64,000 nucleotides of DNA from Treponema sp. (GTDB lineage: Bacteria; Spirochaetota; Spirochaetia; Treponematales; Treponemataceae). The stretch covers positions 1-64,000 of the forward strand of contig SFOB01000002.1 of NCBI GenBank assembly GCA_004554075.1, in the 5' to 3' direction. Positions 1 through 7,795 of this stretch are shown one piece after another (positions within the stretch are counted from its first letter, which is position 1; each line of letters begins with the position of its first letter). Made by a program: the position numbers and the translations under genes. The notes under the pieces are model-generated. The model was not told the origin of the DNA. It did not search any database and was given only the letters and a program-made list of their open reading frames with translations.

Positions 1-51
1 GTCGTCAAAGATATAAAATTTGAAAATGGTGAGTTGAAGGAAGCTGCTTAA
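1..51 (+). CDS. C-terminal end of a truncated gene
   Basis: Seventeen codons are open from the window edge to a TAA, ending in ...NGELKEAA. Only the tail is present, so the product cannot be identified. The next gene is on the opposite strand and convergent with it. Confidence 0.45.
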   Translation, partial: VVKDIKFENGELKEAA

Positions 52-64
52 AACTTATGCCGAT

Positions 65-229
65 TCAAACTTCAATCCACAACAATTGACAATTTCTCGA
101 AGAATCACAATCTCCATCGGATAGGTCTATTTCTTGATTCTCCTCGTGAATAGTAAAAATTGTATCATAAAACCATATTGTTTCATTATTCGTACCTTTA
201 CTAATTTTAAAAACGAATGATTTATCCAT
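65..229 (-). CDS. Small hypothetical protein (54 aa)
   Basis: A short reading frame lies 20 bp downstream of the GIY-YIG gene on the same strand. It starts MDKSFVFKISKG and ends CQLLWIEV. A TTAGGTAAG ribosome-binding-like sequence sits 5 to 13 nt before the ATG. The composition is ordinary for a soluble acidic protein (motif EENQEIDLSDGD). I do not recognise a family. Spacing suggests co-transcription with the GIY-YIG gene, perhaps as a partner or immunity-type protein, but that is inference; the frame could also be fortuitous. Confidence 0.4.
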   Translation of the reverse strand: MDKSFVFKISKGTNNETIWFYDTIFTIHEENQEIDLSDGDCDSSRNCQLLWIEV

Positions 230-249
230 TTAATCTTACCTAATATTAT

Positions 250-1125
250 TTAGTTTGTATTATATCCAAAATCATGTGTACAGAATTTCCTTTTCCACAA
301 AAGTTCTCTATCAATTGCGACTGCATCAGAAATTTGTAATGGTAAAACTTCAAGAATAGTCCATTGAAAATATTTTTCAGCATATAAAGGATCTTCTTCT
401 AACTTTTCCATAAGTTGCACATCGTTACCATGCCCTGTTTCAGCATATTCACGCCAACGTCCCCAGATTCCCTCTTTACCATAAGTAGATCCAACATACT
501 GTTTTCCATTATTCTTATCTTGAATGAGGTAAATACAATTGCAGCAATCCAATCTGTTTTTCCAATCTGCGATTTGTTTATAAAAAATGGATTTAAGCTG
601 TCTGTAAGTTAATAGAACATCATTATAACCTGTAAAGAGAGGTACATCATTTTCCGTAAGACCTCTATCTATTCTTATAACTGCTTTTTCATTAGTGTCA
701 AACCACTGATGCCAGGAAATCGCATTTTTGCCCCAATCTATAATGACTCTTTCTTTTAAAACTTCAAAACCAGATACTTCTGTAAAATTAAAAATTTGAT
801 GATCTTCAAAATCTCTAACTACACCATTATTCTTAAAAACACCAATAAAACGAGATTCTGTACCTTCTTCCCCGATAAATGAGACTATATATTCTACATC
901 GCCAAATTTTGAAATATGCTGTTCACTCTGATAATCAAGAAATTTATTTAATTCGGTGCGATACAAATTATATAAAGAACCTTCGTATGGTACGCCTAAT
1001 ATTTTACGTTCATTTACAGGACGATTATCCTTATGACGGACAAGCTTAATTTTTTGAGCTTTATCAAAATCTGGATTCCTACCAATTAATAACTGTTGAA
1101 TTGTAATAATTATATTATTATCCAT
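250..1125 (-). CDS. GIY-YIG nuclease domain protein
   Basis: Protein of 291 aa. The last ~100 residues hold a GIY-YIG fold: CIYLIQ (the GIY strand), then QYVGST (the YIG strand) 10 residues on, then W-GRW and a later conserved Glu region. The first ~190 residues are an unassigned N-terminal domain beginning MDNNIIITIQQLLIGRN. GIY-YIG proteins are mostly endonucleases; this long form with an N-terminal extension may be a restriction or defence-type nuclease, but its substrate cannot be read from sequence. I chose the ATG at 1125; a longer frame reaches 1197 but its extra residues look non-coding. A 54-aa frame follows closely downstream. Confidence 0.8.
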   Translation of the reverse strand: MDNNIIITIQQLLIGRNPDFDKAQKIKLVRHKDNRPVNERKILGVPYEGSLYNLYRTELNKFLDYQSEQHISKFGDVEYIVSFIGEEGTESRFIGVFKNNGVVRDFEDHQIFNFTEVSGFEVLKERVIIDWGKNAISWHQWFDTNEKAVIRIDRGLTENDVPLFTGYNDVLLTYRQLKSIFYKQIADWKNRLDCCNCIYLIQDKNNGKQYVGSTYGKEGIWGRWREYAETGHGNDVQLMEKLEEDPLYAEKYFQWTILEVLPLQISDAVAIDRELLWKRKFCTHDFGYNTN

Positions 1126-1230
1126 TTTTTTATTCACACCAAAAGCGCCTCGATGCGGGCGTCCACATAACATAGTCTTATACTGACAAAATACCATACC
1201 CTGTGTATAAAATCTATCAGTAGATTGCTT

Positions 1231-1344
1231 TCACCCCACCGAATACATAATAATCGGAAATCCTGGAAGATTTGTATTGATACCACCCATGATATTGTAA
1301 TCCAGCCATTCCTGGGCTTCTTCTTCCGACTGGCCGTAAGATTC
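1231..1344 (-). pseudogene. C-terminal remnant of a small accessory-genome protein
   Basis: Reading the minus strand from 1344 to a TGA at 1231 gives SEEEAQEWLDYN followed by PIIMYSVG. From memory, this resembles the C-terminus of short gut-bacterial hypothetical proteins containing EAxEWxDYNTIRA and ending PIIM or PIVM. A TAG lies directly upstream in frame and no start is present, so only the last ~37 residues survive. The break coincides with the start of another gene fragment on the other strand. Confidence 0.4.
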
Positions 1345-1346
1345 CT

Positions 1347-1415
1347 ATGGAAGAAATGATTGAGCTTGCAACGACACTTCTGGAAAAAGGGATGAAGGGA
1401 TTCAGGAATAAATAA
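1347..1415 (+). pseudogene. C-terminal remnant of an unidentified gene
   Basis: Plus-strand frame of 23 codons ending MEEMIELATTLLEKGMKGFRN-K and TAA. It is amphipathic and looks like the final helix of a real protein, but lacks any upstream body. It abuts the minus-strand remnant at 1344, so two unrelated gene ends meet back to back. Could also be chance coding. Confidence 0.3.
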
Positions 1416-1417
1416 CT

Positions 1418-1894
1418 TTACGACTCATTCACCAGCTTTCCTGTCATGTGCTCAATTTCAAGCTCAAGGCACTGAACGCGGGGGAGGGCGTTTGCCAGTT
1501 CTTTTTCAAGATAGGCCTGGTCATCTGTGAATTTATAAACCAGTTTTGTGCAGATCTGGCGGGTAAGGTCCGGGTCAGTCACAAGGCGGATTTTTCCAAA
1601 GACTATTACACTGTTGATATTAAGTGCCCATTCGCCTTCTTTGCGGTAGCCCTGGTCATAAACACAGAAGCTTGCCTTGTCATAATTTTTTATGGCATCG
1701 ATTTTGTGGCCTTCTTTTGCCCCGTGAAAATAAATCTTGTTGTCTTCTTCGCTGTAAAAGTGGGAGAGGGGAAGCCCGTAAGGATATCCGTCATCGCCTA
1801 GGAGTGAAAGTATTCCACGTTTTTCATTTTTCAAAATCTCTTTGCATTCGCTATCCGAAATCTGCTGCTTGAATCTTCTCATTGGTCTGAACAT
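1418..1894 (-). CDS. Pyridoxamine 5'-phosphate oxidase family protein (NimA-like)
   Basis: Protein of 158 aa with the split-barrel flavin-binding fold of NimA-type 5-nitroimidazole reductases and related PPOX proteins. Seen: MRRFKQQISDSECKEIL, LSLLGDDGYPYGLPLSHFY, YFHGAKEGHKIDAI, ASFCVYD and a family-typical ending EIEHMTGK. The start at 1894 is chosen because GGAG lies 7 nt before it; a longer frame to 1954 begins with unrelated sequence. It is the most promoter-distal gene of the TetR-linked operon running from 6939 down to here. Likely an FMN-dependent reductase of small molecules. Confidence 0.85.
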   Translation of the reverse strand: MFRPMRRFKQQISDSECKEILKNEKRGILSLLGDDGYPYGLPLSHFYSEEDNKIYFHGAKEGHKIDAIKNYDKASFCVYDQGYRKEGEWALNINSVIVFGKIRLVTDPDLTRQICTKLVYKFTDDQAYLEKELANALPRVQCLELEIEHMTGKLVNES

Positions 1895-1950
1895 TTGCGT
1901 ACTCCTATTTCTTATTAATAAAATACAATCCCACAAGGCAGATTGTAATA

Positions 1951-2301
1951 TCAACTTCTTATAAAAGCTTTATCCTGCTCAGGGATTTTATCGTCTGAAA
2001 CAAAACGTTCGATTGTCATATGCAGGTCGTATTTTTCGCGAAGCTCAGCAATTGTTTTCATCATTGGTGTTGCGTGGTGCAAATCAATTGCTTCCTGATT
2101 TTCCCAGGAGTCGATTAAGAGAATGGTTTCGCTTGTGTCATCACTGGCTTTTTCTTCCCCAAAAGGCAGATAATATTCATAACGAAGATTCCCCTTCTCT
2201 GCCCGGATTTTTTCAACAGTTCCGCTGGAAATCATTTCACGGGCAAAGGCCTGAGCTGCTCCTTTTTTTCCTATATAACGAAGATTTACTGTAATTGCCA
2301 T
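1951..2301 (-). CDS. Antibiotic biosynthesis monooxygenase (ABM) domain protein
   Basis: Protein of 116 aa, one dimeric alpha/beta-barrel ABM domain. Features include MAITVNLRYIG at the start, EKGNLRYEYYLP, LLIDSWENQEAIDLHHAT and a C-terminal extension after FVSDDKIP. Related proteins (YgiN-like) act on quinols or need no cofactor. AGGAGG lies 6 nt before the ATG. It sits 56 bp upstream of the PPOX gene and 18 bp downstream of the DUF3737 gene, inside the redox operon; a quinone- or xenobiotic-handling role is inferred from this company. Confidence 0.85.
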   Translation of the reverse strand: MAITVNLRYIGKKGAAQAFAREMISSGTVEKIRAEKGNLRYEYYLPFGEEKASDDTSETILLIDSWENQEAIDLHHATPMMKTIAELREKYDLHMTIERFVSDDKIPEQDKAFIRS

Positions 2302-2319
2302 TCTTGTCCTCCTGATATT

Positions 2320-3165
2320 TTATTCTTTGCAGATAATCTGAGTTTTTGATTTATCGCAGATTTCTTCTTCCATAATTATCTGTCCGATAGAGTCTGCCGT
2401 GATTTTTCCTGCAAGAGGATTTTTTATGCTGTCGATTTTTCCGCTGACTTCTACATCTATGGTGCTGCGTTCGAAAGAAAGATCGCACTCTTCCATTGTA
2501 CAGTTTTTGAGCACGAGATTTTTGCAGTAGCAGAAAGGCTGAGTTCCAATAATGCGGCAGTTTATAAGAGTGAGATTTTCTGAATACCAGCCCAGGTATT
2601 CGCTTTTAACAATGCTGTTTTTAACGGTGACATTTTTTGTGTGCCAGAAGGCATCTTTTGTATTCAGCTCTGAATCTGTAATTTCGATGTTTTCATCATA
2701 CTGAAAAGAATATTTTCCCTTCATTTTTAAGCCAGTAATTTTTGCATCACGGATTTCAAAAAAGGGATATTCTGATTCTTCGATTGTAACATTTTCAATT
2801 GTCAGCTTTTGACTTTTCCAGGCAAACTCCGGAGAATTAACGCTGCAGTTTTTCAGGCTGATATTTTCGCATTCACGAATTGCCTTAATTCCGCCGAGTC
2901 TGCTGTTTTCAATCAAAATATCTTTATCATACCAGAGGGCAGCCCGGCAGTTTTCTGTAAAGTTTGTATCGGCGATTTTTGCTTTTTCTACATGCCAGAA
3001 GGGGTAGCGGAGATTCATAAAGCAGCCGGTCACGTCGATGTTACGGCATTCCTTAAAAGCGGATTCACCGTCTGCAGGACCATCAAAGCAGCAGTTTTTT
3101 ACAGTAAGGTCCTTAAGGCCGTACAAAGCTCTCTCTTCATCAAAAGTCTGATTTTCGATAATCAC
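2320..3165 (-). CDS. DUF3737 family right-handed beta-helix protein
   Basis: Protein of 281 aa made of repeating ~20-residue coils (LTVKNCCFDG, IDVTGCFMN, ISLKNCSVN, VTVKNSIVK, LVLKNCTMEEC), the sequence signature of a right-handed parallel beta-helix, and matching the DUF3737 family. No signal peptide, so presumably cytoplasmic. Function unknown; members occur in anaerobe operons with flavodoxins and ABM proteins, as here. The start is GTG at 3165 with TGAGG 6-10 nt upstream. Confidence 0.8.
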   Translation of the reverse strand: MIIENQTFDEERALYGLKDLTVKNCCFDGPADGESAFKECRNIDVTGCFMNLRYPFWHVEKAKIADTNFTENCRAALWYDKDILIENSRLGGIKAIRECENISLKNCSVNSPEFAWKSQKLTIENVTIEESEYPFFEIRDAKITGLKMKGKYSFQYDENIEITDSELNTKDAFWHTKNVTVKNSIVKSEYLGWYSENLTLINCRIIGTQPFCYCKNLVLKNCTMEECDLSFERSTIDVEVSGKIDSIKNPLAGKITADSIGQIIMEEEICDKSKTQIICKE

Positions 3166-3179
3166 AAAATACCTCAGAA

Positions 3180-3805
3180 TTACAGTTTACCTTTTTTCTG
3201 ACTCTTTGCCAAAAGGTGCGAGAGTGTGGCAAACAAAATGATAATGGAAATATAATCAATAGCAAAAAGAATGTAGCCGCGGTCCAGATCAAAGAAGAAA
3301 AATTGTTGCTGGAGGATAAGATATTTCCACACTCCGCGGGCGATAAAAGCATAAATGCCGTAAGTGCAGACCAGGGCAAGAATAATACGCGGAATGATTT
3401 TTGCCGTAATATTCTGAACGAGGCGTCCAACATGCAGTCCGATATGCAGCGACTGGCAAGCAGATGCGCAATGCGGGCAAAGCCAAGACCTCCCTGAATG
3501 TTCAAGAATGTAAAGATGTGATTTGAAAGGATGATTCCGCTTATCATCAAAAAAATTGTACAAATTAAAATACAGCAATTGATGACAGTCTGCATTACGC
3601 GGTAGGGGTTATATTTACCGCGGAAAATTGCACCATACCAGCGGCGGTTCAAAATAATATGGACAGCCCACAGGACAAAAAGCCCTACGCCTAAGATTTC
3701 GTGAACAAGGTCTGCCGGGAACAAATAGTTTCCGCCCATGAGTATGATGGAAAGAATTGTCATTGTAATGTCGATAGTCATTCTTAAGCGCTGGGGTCTT
3801 GTCAT
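3180..3805 (-). pseudogene. DUF4405 membrane protein, disrupted by a frame-breaking deletion
   Basis: The 5' part (3805 to about 3460) encodes MTRPQRLRMTIDITMTIL, AVHIILNRRWYGAIFRGKY and FARIAHLLAS, typical of a four-helix DUF4405 protein. The 3' part (about 3450 to 3180), in another frame, encodes SLHIGLHVGR and two more membrane segments ending AKSQKKGKL. In relatives a short segment resembling YWGFVLM joins LLAS to SLHIGLH; it is missing here and the frame changes, consistent with loss of about 22 nt. The intact protein would be a ~205-aa membrane protein, possibly a haem- or quinone-linked partner of the operon's flavoproteins. It could be a real lesion or an assembly error. Confidence 0.75.
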
Positions 3806-3815
3806 TATTCTGCTC

Positions 3816-4343
3816 CTATTTCAACAAACCTTCAATATATTTTTTGATGTCGCTTCCACTGCCACGGGTAAAATCTTTTCCGCCCTTGAAGTCTACGCCC
3901 TTTGCAAACTTAGACAAATCTGTGCCGCTGCGGCCAAGACCGCTGCCACCACTGGTACAAAGAGTAATCATTTTTTTGCCCGACCAGTTCTGGCTTTCTA
4001 CAAAGGTGTAAACAATTTTTGGGGCATAAGCCCACCAGATAGGGTAGCAAACCACAACGGTGTCGTAGCCTGAGATATCGAGTTTATTTGCAATTGCAGG
4101 GCGGCTTTTCGGATCATTGCATTCAATCGAAGAAAGTGATTTTTTGTCATGCCAGTCTAAGTCAGCGTCGGTATATTTATGTACCGGCTGGATTTCAAAA
4201 ATATCAGCTCCCATTTCTTTAGCGGCATTTTTTGCCATGCGTTCTGTTGTTCCTGTGGCGCTGAAGTAAACGAATGCTGTCTTTGCTGAAAGTCCTGTCA
4301 TGATAAGGCCTCCGAGTAAAAGTGTAAGAATAAGTTTTTTCAT
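3816..4343 (-). CDS. Exported flavodoxin
   Basis: Protein of 175 aa. Residues 1-20 look like a signal peptide (MKKLILTLLLGGLIMTGLSA). Then comes a flavodoxin domain: FVYFSATGTTERMA for the FMN phosphate loop, YDTVVVCYPIWWAYAPKIV, and LCTSGGSGLGRS near the isoalloxazine site. Exported flavodoxins are uncommon in general but are seen in gut anaerobes. AGGAG precedes the ATG by 7 nt. It sits 11 bp upstream of the broken DUF4405 gene and 26 bp downstream of the DUF362 gene. Likely an electron carrier for the exported redox proteins of this operon. Confidence 0.9.
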   Translation of the reverse strand: MKKLILTLLLGGLIMTGLSAKTAFVYFSATGTTERMAKNAAKEMGADIFEIQPVHKYTDADLDWHDKKSLSSIECNDPKSRPAIANKLDISGYDTVVVCYPIWWAYAPKIVYTFVESQNWSGKKMITLCTSGGSGLGRSGTDLSKFAKGVDFKGGKDFTRGSGSDIKKYIEGLLK

Positions 4344-4369
4344 TTTGTTTCTCCTGAATATATTTTTAG

Positions 4370-5398
4370 TTATTTGATTTCTACCAGGCGGTAATTTCTG
4401 GAACCAAAACCGATTTTTTCTGCATGTTCAAGTGTATGGATTCCGTTTCTGCTTTCGATGCGTTCAATTAAACTGCCTGAATCTTTTGCTTTGTAGACTA
4501 AATCCACGCAGGCCTGATCCAGTGCTACCGGGTCCAAGCTTGCAAGAATTCCGATGTCGTGCATGTCTGGCTCTGCAGGATTTGAATCGCAGTCGCAGTC
4601 TACAGAAAGTCGGTTCATCACATTTACGCAGACAATGCCTTTTCCGTCTTGCATGTAATCGCAGACTGATTTTGCAGCTTCCGCCATGGATTCAAGGAAT
4701 TCATCCTGAGGACAGCTGGTCCATCTTGTAACGCTTCGGCCTGCAGAGTGAATGTTGAGCTTTCCGGATTTCTTGCAGCTCATTCCTGAAGCAAATCCAA
4801 TTGAAAGATTTTTGATTGCCCCACCAAAGCCACCCATTGCGTGACCTTTGAAGTGAGAAAGAATCAGATAGGTGTCGTAATCCTTAAAATGAGTTCCGAC
4901 ATAATTTTCCTTGAGACGTACACCACCTTTTACAGGGATTGTCATGTAGCCCTCTGCGTCCTGCAGGTCAAAGCCGTTTGCAACATCCAGAAAACCGTGG
5001 TCACGGGCTATTTTCATGTGATCAATGTTGTTGCTTCTGTTTCCGCCATAAGCAGTGTTGCATTCTACAATGGTCGCATTCAATTCATCCTTTACAAGAT
5101 TTTTGATGAGGGTAGGACGGAGGTAATTTGAATTTTCGCTTTCGCCAGTGCTCACCTTTACACCTGTTTTGCCGTTGGTCTTGTAGCCGGTTGCCTGATA
5201 AACTTTTACCAGAGATTCCGGGCTGATGTCGCGGATAAAATAAACGACTGGAACTGATTTGTCGCTGGCGTTGGTTGAGCTCGTCGAAACCTCGTGTGTT
5301 TTGTAGCTTGCAGCTTTTGGATTGTCCTTTGCAAATACTGTGTTAGCTGTAAAAAAGAGCAAAATTGCTGCTATAAAAAGTGATGGTATTTTCTTCAT
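4370..5398 (-). CDS. DUF362 domain protein, exported
   Basis: Protein of 342 aa with an N-terminal signal peptide (MKKIPSLFIAAILLFFTA) and a DUF362 domain. Family-typical pieces are LILSHFKGHAMGGFGGAIKN (~residue 180), IGFASGMSCKKSG and LASLDPVALDQACVDLV near the end. It lacks the ferredoxin-like Cys clusters that some DUF362 proteins carry at the C-terminus. A REP-like repeat (5273-5291) falls in the linker after the signal peptide, encoding HEVSTSSTN. Role unknown; linked by neighbourhood to exported redox chemistry. Confidence 0.85.
   Translation of the reverse strand: MKKIPSLFIAAILLFFTANTVFAKDNPKAASYKTHEVSTSSTNASDKSVPVVYFIRDISPESLVKVYQATGYKTNGKTGVKVSTGESENSNYLRPTLIKNLVKDELNATIVECNTAYGGNRSNNIDHMKIARDHGFLDVANGFDLQDAEGYMTIPVKGGVRLKENYVGTHFKDYDTYLILSHFKGHAMGGFGGAIKNLSIGFASGMSCKKSGKLNIHSAGRSVTRWTSCPQDEFLESMAEAAKSVCDYMQDGKGIVCVNVMNRLSVDCDCDSNPAEPDMHDIGILASLDPVALDQACVDLVYKAKDSGSLIERIESRNGIHTLEHAEKIGFGSRNYRLVEIK
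5273..5291. repeat. REP-like dyad inside the DUF362 gene
   Basis: GGTTGAGCTCGTCGAAACC is an imperfect dyad whose arms match those of a larger copy 200 bp away at 5485-5531. It lies in frame in the linker after the signal peptide of the DUF362 protein. It resembles the GAGC..GTCGAA class of repetitive palindromes seen between and within genes of many bacteria. Confidence 0.6.
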
Positions 5399-5408
5399 GC
5401 ATTTTATC

Positions 5409-5927
5409 CTATTCCATTACAGAAAAGACAGCAGTTACATCACCTTTACCAAGAATCTTTTTGAGCTCGGCCTGTGTAATAGTGGTGGTTGAGCTTGCGG
5501 TCCCTGAGCTCTGTCGAAGGGTCGAAACCACTTTTCCAAGGCGGGTAAAGTTCCAGCTGTTAGTGTCGTAGTAAATTGTAATCTGATTTCCCTGATACAA
5601 AATGATGTCGCCGGCTTGTGTGGTAATCTGGGTGTCGTTGCGTGGAAGCTTTGTTCCAAGGGGGCCAACTTTTTCGAAGTTGCCGTAATCGTGCATATCA
5701 ACTGTAAGCGGTCCCTTTTTCATAAGTTCGTAAAAAGCGGTGGCAGAAGAATTGTCGGCCAGTGTGGCGGCGAGCGAGTGGCTGCCACTGTCGCTTGTAA
5801 TTTGAATTGAGATTTTCATATCAGAAAGTTCTCCTTTGTCAGATGATTTTATTCCCCTGCTGCCATTAGCGCAGGCCGTAGAAGCAAGAAGAAAAATTGA
5901 CATTAAAACTATAAATATTTTTTTCAT
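5409..5927 (-). CDS. Cyclophilin-like fold lipoprotein
   Basis: Protein of 172 aa. It begins with a lipoprotein-type signal (MKKIFIVLMSIFLLASTAC; Cys after STA, a relaxed spirochaete lipobox). Next comes a cyclophilin-like domain: ATAFYELMKKGPLTVDMHDYG, EKVGPLGTKLPRND, GDIILYQGNQITIYYD, SWNFTRLGK and ELKKILGKGDVTAVFS. About 16 extra residues (VVSTLRQSSGTASSTTT) interrupt the domain between RLGK and ITQAEL; they are encoded by a REP-like repeat. The ATG at 5927 has GAGGG 8 nt upstream; a TTG 6 nt further up is less likely. It lies 10 bp from both operon neighbours. Confidence 0.85.
   Translation of the reverse strand: MKKIFIVLMSIFLLASTACANGSRGIKSSDKGELSDMKISIQITSDSGSHSLAATLADNSSATAFYELMKKGPLTVDMHDYGNFEKVGPLGTKLPRNDTQITTQAGDIILYQGNQITIYYDTNSWNFTRLGKVVSTLRQSSGTASSTTTITQAELKKILGKGDVTAVFSVME
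5485..5531. repeat. REP-like nested dyad inside the cyclophilin-like gene
   Basis: The outer arms are GTGGTT (5485-5490) and AACCAC (5526-5531). An inner dyad, GGTCCCTGAGC then TCTGTCGAAGGG, lies between them. The element is read through in frame and adds about 16 residues at a loop of the domain. It has the same core (TTGAGC...GTCGAAACC) as 5273-5291. Confidence 0.65.
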
Positions 5928-5937
5928 CAGCAACCCT

Positions 5938-6939
5938 CTACTTCAAATATTTTGCAAAAAAATCCGCAAGCTTATCAAAAGGAATCGCATTGTTTTTTCC
6001 ACCGTCGTACAAATCGGTGTGACTTGCGCCGGGAATAATTACAAGCTCCTTGTTGCTGCCTGTGAGCCGCTTAAAGGCATCTTCACCAAAATAACGAGAG
6101 TGGGCTTTTTCGCCATGAAGAACCATAACGGCACTCTGGATTTCTTCGGCATAGGCAAGAAGTTTTGTGTTCAAAAGGGAAGTTGAAGCAGTTACATTCC
6201 AGCCGCCATTTGAATTGAGACTTCTCTCGTGATAGCCGCGTGGAGTTTTGTAGTAGTCGTAATAATCCTTTACAAAATAGGGGGCATCTTCCGGAAGAGG
6301 ATCTACAACTCCACCACCAAGCTTATAAGTACCGCCAGCCTGGACTGCCTTAAAATCTTCGATGCGCTGAGCCATAAGAGCCTTGCGGGCTTCGTGTCTG
6401 GCTTCTGCATTATTTGCGTTGTCAAAATATCCGTTGGCGGTAACACGGCTCATATCGTACATTGTGCTTGCAACGGTTGCCTTAATTCGTGTGTCGATTG
6501 CCGCTGTATTAATTGCCATTCCACCCCAGCCACAGATTCCTATGATGCCGATTTTTTCTGGGTCAATGTTGTCGCGGGTTGAAAGAAAATCTACTGCTGC
6601 CATAAAATCTTCGGTGTTGATGTCGGGACTGTTCATGTAGCGGGGCTCTCCGCCAGATTCTCCTGTGTAGCTTGGATCAAAGGCCAGTGCTATGTAACCG
6701 CGGGAAGCCATCTGATTTGCATAAAAGCCGGAAGACTGTTCCTTTACTGCTCCAAAAGGTCCTGAGATTGCGAGGGCCGCATTTCCTGCAGATGCTGCAT
6801 TCTCTGGGCTGTAGAGGTCTCCTGCCAATTCAATTCCAAAATGATTGCGGAAGGTTACGGTTGTTCGTTTTACTCCCTGGGCCAATTCAAAAGTGTAATG
6901 TTCATTTGTTCTGTCTATTTTTGCAAGATTTGGATTCAT
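5938..6939 (-). CDS. Alpha/beta hydrolase, dienelactone hydrolase-like
   Basis: Protein of 333 aa. It has an alpha/beta-hydrolase core with RNHFGIELAGDLYSP at the first strands, DPSYTGESGGEPR, a nucleophile elbow GICGWGGMA (Cys in the usual Ser position), VLHGEKAHSRYF near the acid and PGASHTDLYDG with the catalytic His. Cys nucleophiles are known in dienelactone hydrolases, so a hydrolase of small esters or lactones is plausible. The ATG at 6939 has AAGGAG 6-11 nt upstream. It is the first gene of the eight-gene minus-strand operon and is divergent from tetR, whose product probably controls it. Confidence 0.85.
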   Translation of the reverse strand: MNPNLAKIDRTNEHYTFELAQGVKRTTVTFRNHFGIELAGDLYSPENAASAGNAALAISGPFGAVKEQSSGFYANQMASRGYIALAFDPSYTGESGGEPRYMNSPDINTEDFMAAVDFLSTRDNIDPEKIGIIGICGWGGMAINTAAIDTRIKATVASTMYDMSRVTANGYFDNANNAEARHEARKALMAQRIEDFKAVQAGGTYKLGGGVVDPLPEDAPYFVKDYYDYYKTPRGYHERSLNSNGGWNVTASTSLLNTKLLAYAEEIQSAVMVLHGEKAHSRYFGEDAFKRLTGSNKELVIIPGASHTDLYDGGKNNAIPFDKLADFFAKYLK

Positions 6940-7011
6940 AATATTCTCCTTGTGTTTTAGTAACGTTGTGTCACTTATCTTAAGTGTATGGCATAATCGG
7001 TGACTTGTCAA

Positions 7012-7032
7012 CACTAAAATGCGATTTTAGTG
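7012..7032. promoter_or_regulatory. Perfect palindrome, probable TetR operator
   Basis: Arms CACTAAAAT and ATTTTAGTG flank GCG. The element lies between the hydrolase operon (start 6939) and the divergent tetR gene (start 7083). Size, symmetry and position fit an operator for the adjacent TetR protein. A likely tetR promoter follows at once: TTGCAA (7048-7053), 16 nt, TTATTC (7070-7075). Confidence 0.7.
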
Positions 7033-7082
7033 ACAAAAAGTTGCTTATTGCAAAAAATTGTTTACTGTGTTATTCTCTAGGT

Positions 7083-7721
7083 ATGGCAGAATATATCCGC
7101 GCAAGAAGCGACGAACACAAAGAAGAAAGACTTTCTCAAATTAAAGAGGCGACAGCAGAACTTTTCGCAAACTGTCCTTATTCAGAAATTACGCTTACAA
7201 CTATTGCAGAAAAACTTGGCTGGTCTCGTGCCAACCTCTATAAATACGTTACGACCAAAGAAGAAATCTTTCTGGAAATCTCCGCAGAAAAAATGGCAGC
7301 CTACTATAACTCCCTGCTTTCGGCATTTCCTGAAGGTAACAATTTTACCCCAGATGTTATTACCGAAGTCTGGGCCGGAATCGTCAACGCAAATCAGGAT
7401 TACATGCGTTATGTTTCCTATCTTAATCCGGTGATTGAAACAAATGTAACGGTAGAGCGTCTTGCAGTTTTCAAAAAGAAATATTATGACCTGGCCTATG
7501 CTTTCCGCGACAGACTTGCCCAGATGCTGAGCATCAGTCAGGATGCAGCTTATAAAATCCAGCTGGATGTATTATTTTATGCTTCATCAAATGCAGTCTG
7601 CTGTTACAAAAATCCTCTGGTTCAGGAAGCTCTCAAGCAGATCAACATTACTCCGCCGCCAATGGACTTTTACAAGGACATGAAGGACTTTCTTAAAATG
7701 CGTCTGGCGTGGAAAGAATAA
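7083..7721 (+). CDS. TetR/AcrR family transcriptional regulator
   Basis: Protein of 212 aa. The N-terminal helix-turn-helix reads RLSQIKEATAELFANCPYSEITLTTIAEKLGWSRANLYKYV in segments typical of TetR proteins, including the YKYVTTKEEIFLEI helix end. The C-terminal ligand domain (residues ~75-212) is of the TetR_C type with many aromatic residues. There is no usable ribosome-binding site before the ATG and the inferred -10 ends 7 nt upstream, so the mRNA is probably leaderless. It is divergent from the redox operon and most likely represses both through 7012-7032. Confidence 0.88.
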   Translation: MAEYIRARSDEHKEERLSQIKEATAELFANCPYSEITLTTIAEKLGWSRANLYKYVTTKEEIFLEISAEKMAAYYNSLLSAFPEGNNFTPDVITEVWAGIVNANQDYMRYVSYLNPVIETNVTVERLAVFKKKYYDLAYAFRDRLAQMLSISQDAAYKIQLDVLFYASSNAVCCYKNPLVQEALKQINITPPPMDFYKDMKDFLKMRLAWKE

Positions 7722-7795
7722 GAGCAAATTTTTATTGAAGAAAAATACTCGAATGAAAATGTACCCTTTTTATTAAATTGTGTTAAACTGTTTGC

